Source of the DNA: Bryobacterales bacterium F-183
GTDB taxonomy: Bacteria > Acidobacteriota > Terriglobia > Bryobacterales > Bryobacteraceae
Length of the DNA stretch: 64,000 nt
Assembly: GCA_016865505.2 (NCBI GenBank)
Contig: AP025252.1
Coordinates: 2,728,001 to 2,792,000, forward strand
Direction of reading: 5' to 3'
Position 1 is the first letter of the stretch, and each line of letters begins with the position of its first letter. The position numbers and the translations under genes are program-made. Of this stretch, positions 36,600-47,400 are shown in pieces. The notes below the pieces were generated by a model that did not search any database, was not told where the DNA came from, and was given only the letters and a program-made list of their open reading frames with translations.

Positions 36600-38009
36600 T
36601 TACTGCGGCCAAAAGCGCAAATATGGTTCATTCTTTGCCAGCCGCTGTACGTACAACGCCGCTTCCCGGGCATGATAATCGCCCCACATCGACGATTCCC
36701 CGTTCGGGATCGCTTGCCCCTGCCGCACATGATCCCAACCGTTCGGACGATGGTAAATGCTGTGCAGGATGAGCCCCTGGTGACTCTCATCGGTGCTCAG
36801 GTAAGGTTCTTCTAACAATGTCGAAAGCACGGTCAGTCCGGCCTGCCGGTAATGCTTCGCCTTCTCCGTCTCGCCCTTCGATTCCAGCCACGCACCAAAC
36901 CGCAACAACCCCTGCGATGCGATGCAGGCCGCGCTCGAATCCACCGGCTCGTACGGATTGTAAGGATCGGACACCTTGTCCTGATACTTGCCCAACTGAT
37001 GGATGTTGCCCGCGCCCGTATCCCACATCGGGATCCCGTCCAGCGACGTCGCCTGCTCGATGAAGAAGTCGCTCACATCTTCCGCCGTTGTACGCAGCAT
37101 CGCCGTCACCGCCGCGCGACCGCCAAACGGCTCCAACTCCGCATCCGCCACCGTCTCGAAGTACTCCAACTGCTCCGCGTACCCCGTCACTGCCCACGCC
37201 AGACCTCGCGTCCACGTCGTAAACGGCGAAAAACCCTGCTGCGAGTTCGGACACCGGAACGCGCCATCATTCACGTTAAAGATCGCCTCATGCGCCGTAC
37301 GCCCACGTACATCGTACGCATCGCGACCCTTGCCGTGGAAGATCCCGTACCGCGATGTCGCTTCCGCATGCGCCAGCAACCGTCCCAGCAGGCTCACCTT
37401 GCGGTCGCCCTCGCCCATCATCTGATGCCCCAGGCGATGTCCCACCGCCAGTGACCGTAGAGACCGGATGGTATCGACAAACAGCGAATGCGGCCCGTTG
37501 AAGCTGTAAATGTACCCAGCCTCACCCTTCAGCCACGACGGCACGTTATCCACTCGCGGAATCGCCGTCCAGCGCGACGCCTGCACCGCAGAGCTGATCT
37601 TCAGCGCCATGCGGTAAAACTCTTTCTCCCAATCAGAAGCGCCCGTACGGCCTTCCAACGCCAACCGCAGCAGGTTCCCGTAGGTCGAAACGTTGTTGAA
37701 CCCATGGTCGTGTACGCCGGTGTGCGACACATGCGGCGCCATCAGGTCCAGCGTCCGCTGCCGTCCGCTATTCAAAAACCATTCATCGCCAGTGGCGTCG
37801 TATTGCAGGATGGCGGAACCAAACTGGAAGCCTTGCGTCCATTCGGTCCAGCCGCGCGCGGTGTACTTGCCTTCCACCGTAAAGACGGGCGTACCGTTCT
37901 CAGGCTTGTAGCTATCTTCGATACTCCGGATCTTAACGGCGGAAAGTTCCCACAGCTTGGCGATCTTGGGCAGAAGCTGGGTAGGTGTCAGGTCGAGCTG
38001 AATTCGCAT
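36600..38009 (-). CDS. GH88-like unsaturated glucuronyl hydrolase
   Basis: This is a glycoside hydrolase family 88 type protein that would remove 4,5-unsaturated glucuronyl residues from oligosaccharides made by polysaccharide lyases. The 469 residues have the alpha6/alpha6 barrel pattern. Putative catalytic aspartates lie in VHDHGFNN and LFVDTIRSL. Other motifs include WTRGLAWAVTGYAEQL and DSSAACIASQGLLRFG. No signal peptide is visible, so it is probably cytosolic. It sits upstream of the PrsW gene and downstream of an MFS transporter gene, all on the minus strand. Confidence 0.88.
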   Translation of the reverse strand: MRIQLDLTPTQLLPKIAKLWELSAVKIRSIEDSYKPENGTPVFTVEGKYTARGWTEWTQGFQFGSAILQYDATGDEWFLNSGRQRTLDLMAPHVSHTGVHDHGFNNVSTYGNLLRLALEGRTGASDWEKEFYRMALKISSAVQASRWTAIPRVDNVPSWLKGEAGYIYSFNGPHSLFVDTIRSLRSLAVGHRLGHQMMGEGDRKVSLLGRLLAHAEATSRYGIFHGKGRDAYDVRGRTAHEAIFNVNDGAFRCPNSQQGFSPFTTWTRGLAWAVTGYAEQLEYFETVADAELEPFGGRAAVTAMLRTTAEDVSDFFIEQATSLDGIPMWDTGAGNIHQLGKYQDKVSDPYNPYEPVDSSAACIASQGLLRFGAWLESKGETEKAKHYRQAGLTVLSTLLEEPYLSTDESHQGLILHSIYHRPNGWDHVRQGQAIPNGESSMWGDYHAREAALYVQRLAKNEPYLRFWPQ

Positions 38010-38051
38010 TTTGTCGAATCCACTGTAATAACATGGCGCCGCAGCTAAGCA

Positions 38052-39383
38052 CTACGCTGCAACGGGTTCATTGCCCGCCGCGGTCGTCGCTTTGCGCACG
38101 TCGACAAACCACAACAGCGCCATCCCGATCACAAACAACGCCACCAAGGATAGAATCCCGTCGCGGTAACTGTGGGTCTGATTGCGCACGATTGCAAACA
38201 ACGCGGGCCCCAGCCAACTCGTACCCTTGTCGCTCACCTCGTACAGCGAAAAGTACGCCGCCTCGCGCCCCTTGGGGATCATCAGCGAAAACAGCGAACG
38301 GCTCAACGCCTGCGTACCGCCCATCACAATCGCCACCACTGCCGCCGCGATAAAGAAGCCCTTGGTGCTGTCCACCACCGCGTACATTGCAACCACCACG
38401 CAGGTCCAAAGCACCAGCGCGGTAAAGATCGCCCATTTCGCCGTAATGCGCTTGGCAAGCCAGCTAAAGATCATCGCGCCAGGAAACGCCACAATCTGCA
38501 CCATCAGGATGGCCGCCGTCAGATTGGATTGCTCCATCTTCAGTTCCTCGGCCCCAAACTGACCGGCCAGTGTGATCACCGTCTGCACCGCGTCGTTAAA
38601 GAACAGGTATGCACAGAGATACAGCAGCGTCTGCTTGTACCCGAACATGTCCTTCACCGTATGCCCTAGCTCTTTGAAGCTCTGCGCGATCACGTTCTCG
38701 CCCGGCACACGCTGGACACGAGGCGGATGATTCTTCAGCCCTGTAAGCGGAATCAACGCGAACAGTGCCCACCAAAGCCCCGCAGACGCCAGGCAGATGC
38801 GAACCGCATGCCCCGTCTCAAGGCCGATCTTCTCCGCATTGAGGAACAACCCCAGGTTCAGGATCAGCAGCGTAGCCCCACCGATGTACCCCAGGGCGTA
38901 CCCTTTGGACGACACCGCATCGCGATCCTCCTCGCTTGCCAACTCCGGCAAAAACGAGTTGTACACCACGTTGCCCGCGCCAAAACAAAGATTGGCGATC
39001 AGAAACAGCAAGCCACCCAGCAGGTAATGGTCGCCCTTCAGAAAGTACATCGAAATCGTCGCCGACGCGCCCGTGTACGCCAATCCGCCCAGCAACCATT
39101 TCTTCCTGGGGCTCGAGTCCGCAATCGTACCCAGCATCGGAAGCACCAACACCTGCGACATCACCGACAGCGACACCAACGTCGCCCAGTACGAACCATG
39201 GTCGAGCATCGCGCCAAAGATGTTGATGTTGCCCTGTGCGTCAGCCCCAGCCTTCGCAATCGACGTGATGTACGGCCCAAAGAACAGCGTCACAACCGTA
39301 GTCGTAAACGCCGAGTTCGCCCAGTCGTACCAATACCACTTCTTCTGTTCCGCTAACCGCGGATGGGGACTGGCGCCGCTCAT
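38052..39383 (-). CDS. UMF1/Atg22-type MFS transporter
   Basis: This is a twelve-helix transporter of 443 residues. The N-terminal YWYDWANSAFTTTVVTLFFGPY is the hallmark of the UMF1 (Atg22-like) subfamily, whose yeast member exports amino acids from the vacuole. Substrate in bacteria is unknown. It overlaps the aas-like gene upstream by four bases (ATGA), implying coupled translation; a lipid or fatty-acid-related role is conceivable but unproven. It lies just upstream of the GH88 gene after 42 bases. Confidence 0.92.
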   Translation of the reverse strand: MSGASPHPRLAEQKKWYWYDWANSAFTTTVVTLFFGPYITSIAKAGADAQGNINIFGAMLDHGSYWATLVSLSVMSQVLVLPMLGTIADSSPRKKWLLGGLAYTGASATISMYFLKGDHYLLGGLLFLIANLCFGAGNVVYNSFLPELASEEDRDAVSSKGYALGYIGGATLLILNLGLFLNAEKIGLETGHAVRICLASAGLWWALFALIPLTGLKNHPPRVQRVPGENVIAQSFKELGHTVKDMFGYKQTLLYLCAYLFFNDAVQTVITLAGQFGAEELKMEQSNLTAAILMVQIVAFPGAMIFSWLAKRITAKWAIFTALVLWTCVVVAMYAVVDSTKGFFIAAAVVAIVMGGTQALSRSLFSLMIPKGREAAYFSLYEVSDKGTSWLGPALFAIVRNQTHSYRDGILSLVALFVIGMALLWFVDVRKATTAAGNEPVAA

Positions 39384-41539
39384 GCGTCAACGGCAGCCGT
39401 CTGCTGCGCAGCCTTTTCGACAATCTGCTTCACAGCCGGATAATCCTTCTTGCCGCTACCCAGCAACGGCACCTTATCGACGTAAATAATCTGCTTGGGA
39501 ATCGCCAACTCCGGCGCGCCAAGATCTCGTGCCGCGGCCATCAACGCATCGCGCTTCAGGTTCTTATCCTGCGTTACCAGCACGATCATTTCCCCGCGCT
39601 TCGCATCCGGCTTCGTGCTCGACGCATGCGCCAGCTTCGGTGAAGCAAACTCTGCAAGCTTTTCCACCAACTCCAGCGACACCATCTCGCCGGCGACCTT
39701 AGCGAACCGCTTCACGCGACCCACAATCTTCAGGAACCCGTCCGAATCGATCTCCACAATGTCGCCCGTCGGGTACCATCCAGGACCAAACGTCGACGAA
39801 GGCGGCTCCAGTACACCGGGGTTCGATTCCTTCCAGTACCCCAACATCACGTTCGGCCCCTTCACATGCAGCAGCGCGCCCGTATCGATGCCCGGCACCG
39901 TTTCCAGCTTGTACTCCATGCCCGGCAAGATCTGCCCCACCGTGCCCGTCTTATTGGCCAGCGGCGTATTCGCAGACACACCCGGCGAACACTCGGTCGC
40001 ACCGTACGCTTCCAGAATGCGCACCCCGAACTTATCCGAATACAGCCGCCGTACCTCGTCCGTCAGTTTCTCCGCGCCGGACACGACATACCGAATGCTG
40101 CGGAAATCATACGAATTCGCACGCTTCGCATAGTTCGCCAAAAATGTATTGGTCGCAAACAGAATCGTACAGTTGCGATCGTACGCAATCTCCGGAATCA
40201 CCCGGTAATGCAGCGGCGACGGATACAGGTAAATCCGCGACCCCGTCAGCAGCGGCAGCAAAAAACCACCCATGATGCCGAATGCATGAAACAACGGCAT
40301 CGACGACAGGAACTTGTCCTTCGGCTGCACATCGATCACCGCATGCAGTTGCATCACGTTCGTGTACAGCGCATCGTGGCTCAACACCACGCCCTTCGGC
40401 TTGCCCTCGGACCCTGAAGTAAACAGCACCACTGCCGGATCATCCGGCTTCCCCGGACGCATCACCGCGCGAGGATTTCGCAGCGCTCGCAGAATCAGCC
40501 ACAGCTTATCGCCAAGTGTCAGCTTCGGCCGCAGATCCTCGAGATACACGATCTGGACGTCCTTCAACTGCGGGATCAGCTTCCCAAACGGAGCTTTATC
40601 CAAAAACTTCTGCGACGTCAAAATCGTCTTGATCTTCGACGCGCGAATCGCGCTCTGCATCCCGTCGAGACCAGCCGTATAGTTGATCATCGCCGGCACC
40701 CGGTTAAACGCCCACATGCCCAAGCAGGTATACAGCGCAGGACCCGCATTCGGCAGCAGTACGCCCACCACTTCTTTCTCCGCGGAGATCTTCGAAATCA
40801 GCCGCCCCAGCGCCAGCGATGCCTTCATCACCGTGCCGTACGTATCGTGCGCGGGTCGGACATCCTCGATCATGTAGCGGTCCGGCCCAAACAGATCGTA
40901 CGTATCGACGAAATGCTCAAACAGCGACGCCCGCTTGCGATCCTTTACCACCATTTCCTGCATCATCCGCCGCATGCGATCGCCCGCAATGCGCCGCCGC
41001 TCCTTGGCGGTAACATCGCTAGGCACTTCGATCTTGTGCGCTGGATGAATCGTCAGCTTGATCTTCGGAAACGGGCTGCCGGGAAACTCATGCTTCTCCA
41101 TGCGGCTCGCCCAATCCACATGCACAGCCTTCTGGATATGGACGGTCACAACGCTGGCGCCTGTCTTCGCCGCCATAAACGCCGTACCTTCGTAGATCTT
41201 CATCAGGTGCGCCGTAACCGTAATGCGCCCTTCCGGAAAGATCCCCACTGGCTTACCGGAATCGATCAGAGCCATCGCCTGCTTAATCGCAAACGGATTC
41301 GCCGGATCCAAAGTCATGTGATTGACGAACTTCAAAAGGAACTTGAAGAACGGCTGCGCGGCAATCTCAGTATTCACCAGCCAATACGGGTCCACGGGCA
41401 AAAATGCGCCCAGCAGTACGCCGTCCAAAAACGACACATGGTTGGCAATAATCAGCAGCCGGTCATGCTTCTCGATCGTGCCCTCTACCTCGACACGGAA
41501 AACCAGGCGCAGCAACAGCCGCATCACGATCTTCAACAT
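39380..41539 (-). CDS. aas: Acyltransferase / acyl-ACP synthetase (Aas-like)
   Basis: This 719-residue fusion combines a PlsC-type acyltransferase with an AMP-forming acyl ligase. In E. coli Aas re-acylates lysophospholipids at the inner membrane. The N-terminal part has ANHVSFLDG, the acyltransferase HxxxxD-type motif, and FPEGRITVTA. The adenylation domain begins near residue 210 and carries VLFTSGSEGKPKGVVLSH, GATECSPG and WYPTGDIVEID. Both sets of active residues look intact. It is the first gene of a unit with the Atg22-type transporter and is divergent from the Gfo/Idh/MocA gene at 41687. Confidence 0.92.
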   Translation of the reverse strand: MLKIVMRLLLRLVFRVEVEGTIEKHDRLLIIANHVSFLDGVLLGAFLPVDPYWLVNTEIAAQPFFKFLLKFVNHMTLDPANPFAIKQAMALIDSGKPVGIFPEGRITVTAHLMKIYEGTAFMAAKTGASVVTVHIQKAVHVDWASRMEKHEFPGSPFPKIKLTIHPAHKIEVPSDVTAKERRRIAGDRMRRMMQEMVVKDRKRASLFEHFVDTYDLFGPDRYMIEDVRPAHDTYGTVMKASLALGRLISKISAEKEVVGVLLPNAGPALYTCLGMWAFNRVPAMINYTAGLDGMQSAIRASKIKTILTSQKFLDKAPFGKLIPQLKDVQIVYLEDLRPKLTLGDKLWLILRALRNPRAVMRPGKPDDPAVVLFTSGSEGKPKGVVLSHDALYTNVMQLHAVIDVQPKDKFLSSMPLFHAFGIMGGFLLPLLTGSRIYLYPSPLHYRVIPEIAYDRNCTILFATNTFLANYAKRANSYDFRSIRYVVSGAEKLTDEVRRLYSDKFGVRILEAYGATECSPGVSANTPLANKTGTVGQILPGMEYKLETVPGIDTGALLHVKGPNVMLGYWKESNPGVLEPPSSTFGPGWYPTGDIVEIDSDGFLKIVGRVKRFAKVAGEMVSLELVEKLAEFASPKLAHASSTKPDAKRGEMIVLVTQDKNLKRDALMAAARDLGAPELAIPKQIIYVDKVPLLGSGKKDYPAVKQIVEKAAQQTAAVDA

Positions 41540-41686
41540 ATGGTTCAGTGTACTCTTCCAAGCGCAAACCAGAGTACTAACGCGTCACCGCGAGTACCAC
41601 AAATCGGAGTGGAACGCCCGGTCCAATGCATTAGCACTATCCGGCAGGTTCACCCAAACGCCTTCAGGCTGCAAAATCAAAGCGTC

Positions 41687-42739
41687 GTGAACCAGAATTT
41701 GTTTCAAGTGGCGATCATTGGCTTCGGACGTACCGGTGCCGCCCACGCCCGGGCCTGGAATGCATTAGAAGGCGCTCGCGCCGTAGCCGTGGTGGATGAT
41801 TCCGCCGCCGCCCGCCAGCGTGCCGAAGAACTCGGCCTCCACGCGTTTGAAGACCTCAACGCTCTCGTACGCTCCAGCGTCCGCATCGACGCGGCCAGCC
41901 TTTGTACTCCCACCGCGTTTCACGAAACGCAAGCCGCCTCGCTGCTCTCGGCAGGCATCCCTGTGCTTTGCGAAACCCCGGCAGCCAGCACCGCTCGCGG
42001 CGCCCAGTTCATGATGTCTGCCGCCACAGCCAAGGCGCCGCTCCAGACGACATCCAAGTTCCGCCACCTCCCCGAAGTACGCAAAGCGCGCGCGCTCCTC
42101 GCCCACGGCGTCATCGGCGACCTCGTACTCTTCCACGGCGACCTCTCCCAGCCCGAAGACATGTCCGAACGCTGGAACAGCGTACCCGAGTTCTCCGGCG
42201 GCGGCGTCATGATGGCCCAGGGTTGTGAAGCCGCGGACCTCATCCGCTTCTTGATCTCGCCCGTCGCCAAAGCCCAAAGCGTCCCCGTACAGCCCGTGCA
42301 GGACCTTGCTGTCGAAGACTCCGCTATCGTCCTCTTCACCACCGAATGCGGCGTCTCCGGCAACGTCACCCTAAGCTGGAGCCTCTTCAACAACAGCGGC
42401 GTCTACTTCTCGATCCACGGCACCAAAGGCTCGCTGGACCTCGGCTATCAGGAAAGCTGGCTCCGTGTCGACGGAGAAGCCCCAGTCCGCATCGCCGGCG
42501 AATCGTGTATCGCCAGCGCCTACCGCCGCATGGTTACCAACTTCCGCGAACTCTGCCTCACCGGGGAAGACCAATGGATCGCGCCCAGCGACATCATCGC
42601 CAGCGCGGCTGTGATGGAATCGGCCTACAAGTCGCTACAAACCGGACGCTGGTCCCGCGTGACGGTAGCGCAGCCTATGCCGGCTTCTGCCGCTTCGCGA
42701 GCATACCCCGCAGCTCAGGCAGCGGCAGCGTGTTCATAA
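41687..42739 (+). CDS. Gfo/Idh/MocA family oxidoreductase
   Basis: This is a 350-residue NAD(P)-dependent oxidoreductase. From the GTG at 41687 it reads NQNLFQVAIIGFGRTGAAHA, with the Rossmann loop GFGRTG. The lysine usually found in the EKP motif is replaced: the segment reads PVLCETPAAS, so the catalytic-site lysine is missing at that place. The C-terminal domain is present. The open frame continues upstream to 40847 but that part only mirrors the divergent aas-like gene. It overlaps polX tail to tail by 65 bases. The ETP substitution makes activity uncertain. Confidence 0.85.
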   Translation: MNQNLFQVAIIGFGRTGAAHARAWNALEGARAVAVVDDSAAARQRAEELGLHAFEDLNALVRSSVRIDAASLCTPTAFHETQAASLLSAGIPVLCETPAASTARGAQFMMSAATAKAPLQTTSKFRHLPEVRKARALLAHGVIGDLVLFHGDLSQPEDMSERWNSVPEFSGGGVMMAQGCEAADLIRFLISPVAKAQSVPVQPVQDLAVEDSAIVLFTTECGVSGNVTLSWSLFNNSGVYFSIHGTKGSLDLGYQESWLRVDGEAPVRIAGESCIASAYRRMVTNFRELCLTGEDQWIAPSDIIASAAVMESAYKSLQTGRWSRVTVAQPMPASAASRAYPAAQAAAACS

Positions 42740-44420
42740 CATCCGCTTTCGTCAACCATCCGCGACGCGCCGTCACCACGCCGTACCGCATGTTCCCCAA
42801 GTGCTTGGGATGATGAGCGTCCGTCGAGATCACAAACTTCACGCCCTTGGCCTTCGCAGCCCGCAGCAGCGGACCATGGATGTCCAAACGTTCCGGGCTC
42901 GCGTTGACCTCTAGCCAGACACCCCTATCCGCACACGCCGCCGCGATCCGTTCAAAGTCGAACGGATACGATTCGCGGTGCATCAGGATGCGCCCTGTCG
43001 GATGCCCAATCGCATCGACATTGGGATTCGAAATCGCGCCCAACAACCGGTCCGTCATCTCCGCGGACTCGAGATTCATGTTGTTGTGCACGGACCCGAT
43101 CACAAAGTCCAACTCCGCTAGCGCACTATCGTCCAAGTCCATCCGGCCATCGCGCATGATGTCGCATTCGATCCCCGAAAAGATGTGGATGCCCAGCCCA
43201 CCGTCTTCATTCAGCCGCCGTACCCGCTCCGCAAACGCCACCACGCGAACCTCATCCAGCCCATTCGCCATCGCCAGCGCTTTTGAGTGATCCGTAATCG
43301 CGATGTACTCGTACCCAGCCTCGCGAGCCAACTCCGCCATCTCTTCAAGCGTTGCGCGACCGTCCGTCTCCCGCGTATGCATGTGCAGATCCCCACGCAT
43401 ATCGCCGATCTCCAGCAGCGCGGGCAAGCTCCCCGCCTCGGCTGCTTCAATCTCGCCGCTATTCTCACGCAACTCCGGCGGGATCCACGCCAGGCCCAAC
43501 TTGCCGTAAATCTCCTGCTCCGTCTCGCTCGCCACGATCTCGCCGCCGTCCAGCTTCGACAAGCCGTATTCGTTCAGCGTCAACCCCAGCTTCAGCGCCC
43601 GCTGCCGCAGCGTGACGTTATGCTCCTTGCTCCCCGTGAAGTACTGCATCGCCGCGCCGTAACTCGACGCTGGCAACGTTCGCAGGTCCACCTGCAAGCC
43701 TTCCAGCCCGAACCGGATGCTCGCCTTGTTCCCGCCCCGCGCCAGTACCTCATTCACCCGTGGATGCTTGGTAAAGTGCTCCAGCGTCTGCTCTGCTCCA
43801 GGACCAGTCGCCAGCAGATCCAGATCGCCCACCGTCTCCTTGCCGCGACGCAGGCTCCCCGCAAACTGCACGCGCTCCACGCCCGGCAACTCCAGCAGGT
43901 ATGTGGACAGCGTATCCGCCGTCTGCTGCGCAAAGCTGATCAGGAATCGCCCCGCCGAATTGCGATACGCCGCAATCGACCGCAGCACCTTCTCTTCCAG
44001 CTTCGTCCCCATGCGAGGCAACTCCGCCAGTCGATGCTCCTTGCAGGCCCGCTCTAAATCGTCAACAGTTGTGATCCGCAGATGCTCAAACAGCAGCGCG
44101 ACAGACTTCGGACCCAGCCCCTGAATCTTCAGCAGCTCTAGCGCCGTGGGCGGATACTTCTCGAGCAGCTTGTCGCGTTTCTCGAACGATCCGCGCTTGG
44201 CAAGCTCTTCCAGCACCGCCGCGATGCCCTTGCCAATACCGGGCACATCGGTAACCTTTCGGTCCTCCGACCCCAGCATCGCCATCACGCTATCGGGGCA
44301 GCTTTCAATCGCCGATGCCGCATTGCGATAGCTTCGGATTCGAAAGCCATCCTCCGCGGCAATTTCCATCAAATCGGCGGTTTCCGATAAGATCCTCGCT
44401 ACCTCACGATTCTGCATCAA
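42675..44420 (-). CDS. polX: DNA polymerase X with PHP exonuclease domain
   Basis: Bacterial PolX fills short gaps in base-excision repair and has a 3'-5' exonuclease in its PHP domain. The 581-residue protein starts with the helix-hairpin-helix 8-kDa-like domain ([25 protein letters not shown]). The polymerase palm has [18 protein letters not shown] with the catalytic Asp pair, and the C-terminal PHP domain starts [12 protein letters not shown] and includes [14 protein letters not shown]. The PHP metal ligands look complete. It lies six bases after the large secreted-protein gene and overlaps the convergent oxidoreductase gene. Confidence 0.96.
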   Translation of the reverse strand: MMQNREVARILSETADLMEIAAEDGFRIRSYRNAASAIESCPDSVMAMLGSEDRKVTDVPGIGKGIAAVLEELAKRGSFEKRDKLLEKYPPTALELLKIQGLGPKSVALLFEHLRITTVDDLERACKEHRLAELPRMGTKLEEKVLRSIAAYRNSAGRFLISFAQQTADTLSTYLLELPGVERVQFAGSLRRGKETVGDLDLLATGPGAEQTLEHFTKHPRVNEVLARGGNKASIRFGLEGLQVDLRTLPASSYGAAMQYFTGSKEHNVTLRQRALKLGLTLNEYGLSKLDGGEIVASETEQEIYGKLGLAWIPPELRENSGEIEAAEAGSLPALLEIGDMRGDLHMHTRETDGRATLEEMAELAREAGYEYIAITDHSKALAMANGLDEVRVVAFAERVRRLNEDGGLGIHIFSGIECDIMRDGRMDLDDSALAELDFVIGSVHNNMNLESAEMTDRLLGAISNPNVDAIGHPTGRILMHRESYPFDFERIAAACADRGVWLEVNASPERLDIHGPLLRAAKAKGVKFVISTDAHHPKHLGNMRYGVVTARRGWLTKADVMNTLPLPELRGMLAKRQKPA

Positions 44421-44426
44421 CCTCTA

Positions 44427-47400
44427 TTATTGTTGAGTCGCAGTCACCGAATTGATCTGCACCATCAGGCCAGTGGGGGACGTCGAGTTGTTGGTCACCA
44501 CAAAGTCCAACTGGTTGACCCCAGCCACAAACCCACTCGTGATCCGCAGCGTACCCGGCTGGAAGATCGACGGCTTCTCCAGTACACCAACAAAGTTCCC
44601 GTTGATGTACGCAGCAGCGCCATCATCCGCATCCCAGATGCCCTCAATCACAATCGAATTCGGATTGAACCCGGTTGCGTTGAACGTCGTGCGATACCGG
44701 TATGTACCAATCGCCCCGCGATCTTCAAACGTCGGCGTCGGCGTGATCCACGTACCCGTACCCCAGAACACGTTCGCTTCCGACAAGTCCGGGCGGTACG
44801 CCGGCCGTGCCAATCCCAAGCCGTCAATCAGTTGATAGTTCGGATCGATGCCGCCAATCGTCGTACGTCCTGTCGAGAACACCGCGAGCTGCGGCGCACT
44901 CTGCAGGATGTCCACACGCACCGTGGTCTCGCGAATGATATCGCCCCAACGCCCGCGAATCGTAATCGGATACTGCCCGCGTGCGATACTGTTGCTCGCC
45001 GTCACCGTCAGCGTCGTCGATACAACAGAGGCCGGCGGATTAAAGCTGAACGTAAACCCTGCTGGCGGATTCACAATCGAGTACACCACGGGGATGTTGT
45101 CGAACGTAAAGTTCGGCGTGGCCCGAACATCAAACGTTGTCGTCTGTCCGTAGTTGATCTGCCGTACCCCAGGGTCCGGCGTAATCACAAAGTCAGGACC
45201 CGGGTTCGTACCGCGCGACACCGCAAACGCACCCAGAATCTGGACGTGCAGTCCGCTCGGGTTCGCCTCATTCGGCGCGCCATCATTGACCACGATAAAG
45301 TCCAGGTTGTTGATGCCATCGCGGAACCCGGACGTAATCGAAACCTGCCGCATCTGCGCAAAACCCGTCGCAAAATCGATGCGATCCTGCTCCACGCCAT
45401 TCAACTCAATTCGTCCGCGATTGTCCGCGGCCCATTCGAGCGCCAGCATCGCATCTGCCAGATTCCGCCCGCTCATGTCGAACGTCGTGCGATACCGGTA
45501 CGTTCCCGTACCAACCGGATTCAGCGCATCGCGACGCGGCGCAATCCAACGCGAGTTGATGTTGTTTGGCACCCAGATGCCCAGGCTCGCCGGCGACGTG
45601 TTCGACAAAATGATGTACGCATTTGGCGGCAGGTGCAGCGGATCCGGGCTCTCAATCATCCGGTAATTCGGATCGACAGTACCTTCATCGCCCTGGCCCG
45701 TGCTGTTCACGATATAGGACAACGAGTTCCGCGCGCCAACCACCACAAAGAAGTCCTGAATCACGTTCGATGGCGTGTACGTCACGCGCACCGGGAACAC
45801 ACCCAGCGGCGCGCCATCCGATGCCGCAACCATCAGGTTCAACCCGTTCGACGTCACCGTCACCCCTGCAGGACCCGTATAGCTAAACGCCGTTCCCTGC
45901 GCCGGTACAGGACCCGTAGCCGTCCGTCCGCGCAACACCTGCACCACGCGATTCGGATTCCGAGCCGCCTGCGCCTTGATCACCTCCACGCGCAACCCGG
46001 TCGGCGAGGGTCCACCCAAATCGGTGTTCGTAACCTCAAACTCCAGTACGTTCAAGCCAGGCCGGAACCCATCGGTGATCAACGCTTCGTTCAGCCGCCG
46101 GAAGTTATCAATCGGCACCAAACCCACTACAGGGATGCCGTTCAAGTACGCTCGCGTATCATTATCCGCAGCCCACCGCAGCGCAATCGCCGCCGTATCC
46201 GCAGACCCCAATCCCAAGTCAAACGTCGTCTGATACCGGTAAGTCCCCGCACGATTCAGGTTGTTCGCATCCTGCCGCGGACCCACCCACTTCGAAAATT
46301 GATCGTTCAGAATCCAAGGCCCAATCGGCGACGTCGCCTCATCCACAACCTTCACTGCCGGACCCGGGAATGCAGGATCCGCACTCTGCGTCAGCGTATA
46401 GTGCAGATCATTCGTACCCGAAGCCGCAGGCGTCGCATACTGGATCACGCCCGTGCTGTACAGCGGCAGATCCACCGGCGTCAGCCGGTTCTGAATAAAC
46501 GCGACATCCACCGTACGGGTGGTCTGATTGAAGATGCCGAGGATCGCAAAGCGCCAGGTCGTCGGCGCAGTCGTCTCGTTCAAATCACGAGTCACGCTCA
46601 GCGTGTTGCCGTTGAATACCGCTGTATACCCAGTCGGCGGAACCATGTTCAGTTCAAACCGCGGCGTACCCGCAAAGCCACCAATCCGGTTCACCCGAAT
46701 CGTGTAATGCGCCGTCGTACCATTCACAAACTGGAATGGCGGATCGACAGACAGCCAGAAATCCCCAACCGGTGGAGGCTCCGGCGCCACTGACGGCACA
46801 GCAGTCGCATGCAGGATCTCCACCCGAAGCCCAGTCGGATTGCGCGTCAACCCAGCCATCGAATCGTTGCGAACAATAAAGTCCAGTTGATTCACACCGG
46901 TCCGCAACGCGCTACGAGGAATCGCATAAATCCTCGGCACACGGAACGCCTGCGGCTCGCCGATCTCCTGCGCCTCGCTCGGAACCGCGACACCGTTTAC
47001 TTCCAAAGTCGCTGCATTATCCGCAAACACCGCCACCGCGATGTTCGCCGTCGCCGGATCAAACGTCCGCAAGTCGATGTCTGTACGATACCGGTACAAC
47101 CCGGCAAAACAGCCCGTAATCGCGTCAAAACGGCCGGAAATCCACTGCGCCAAGCCGCCTTCTTCCGTCCATGCCGGACCAATCAACTGCGGTACCCGTT
47201 GCGCGATGTACGGCGTCTGGCATTCCGGATCAGGCGACGTCACGATGCGGTAGTAGCGATCCGTCTGCCCCTGCGCCAGCCGACCCTCACGCACCAATCC
47301 CGTACCCCACATATCGATGTTGGTCGAATTCGGAAACGGCACCACAAATACGGCACTCGCATTGCCGTTCGCCCCACCATCGAGCTTCGCCACAATGCGG

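Noticed and set aside
40847-41686. Upstream extension of the Gfo/Idh/MocA frame
   Set aside because: It is antisense to the aas-like gene and has no Rossmann features; the real protein begins at the GTG at 41687.
44430-47325. Repeated sequence read as a CRISPR array
   Set aside because: Repeats are about 500 bases long, diverged, in-frame coding modules, not short direct repeats with spacers.
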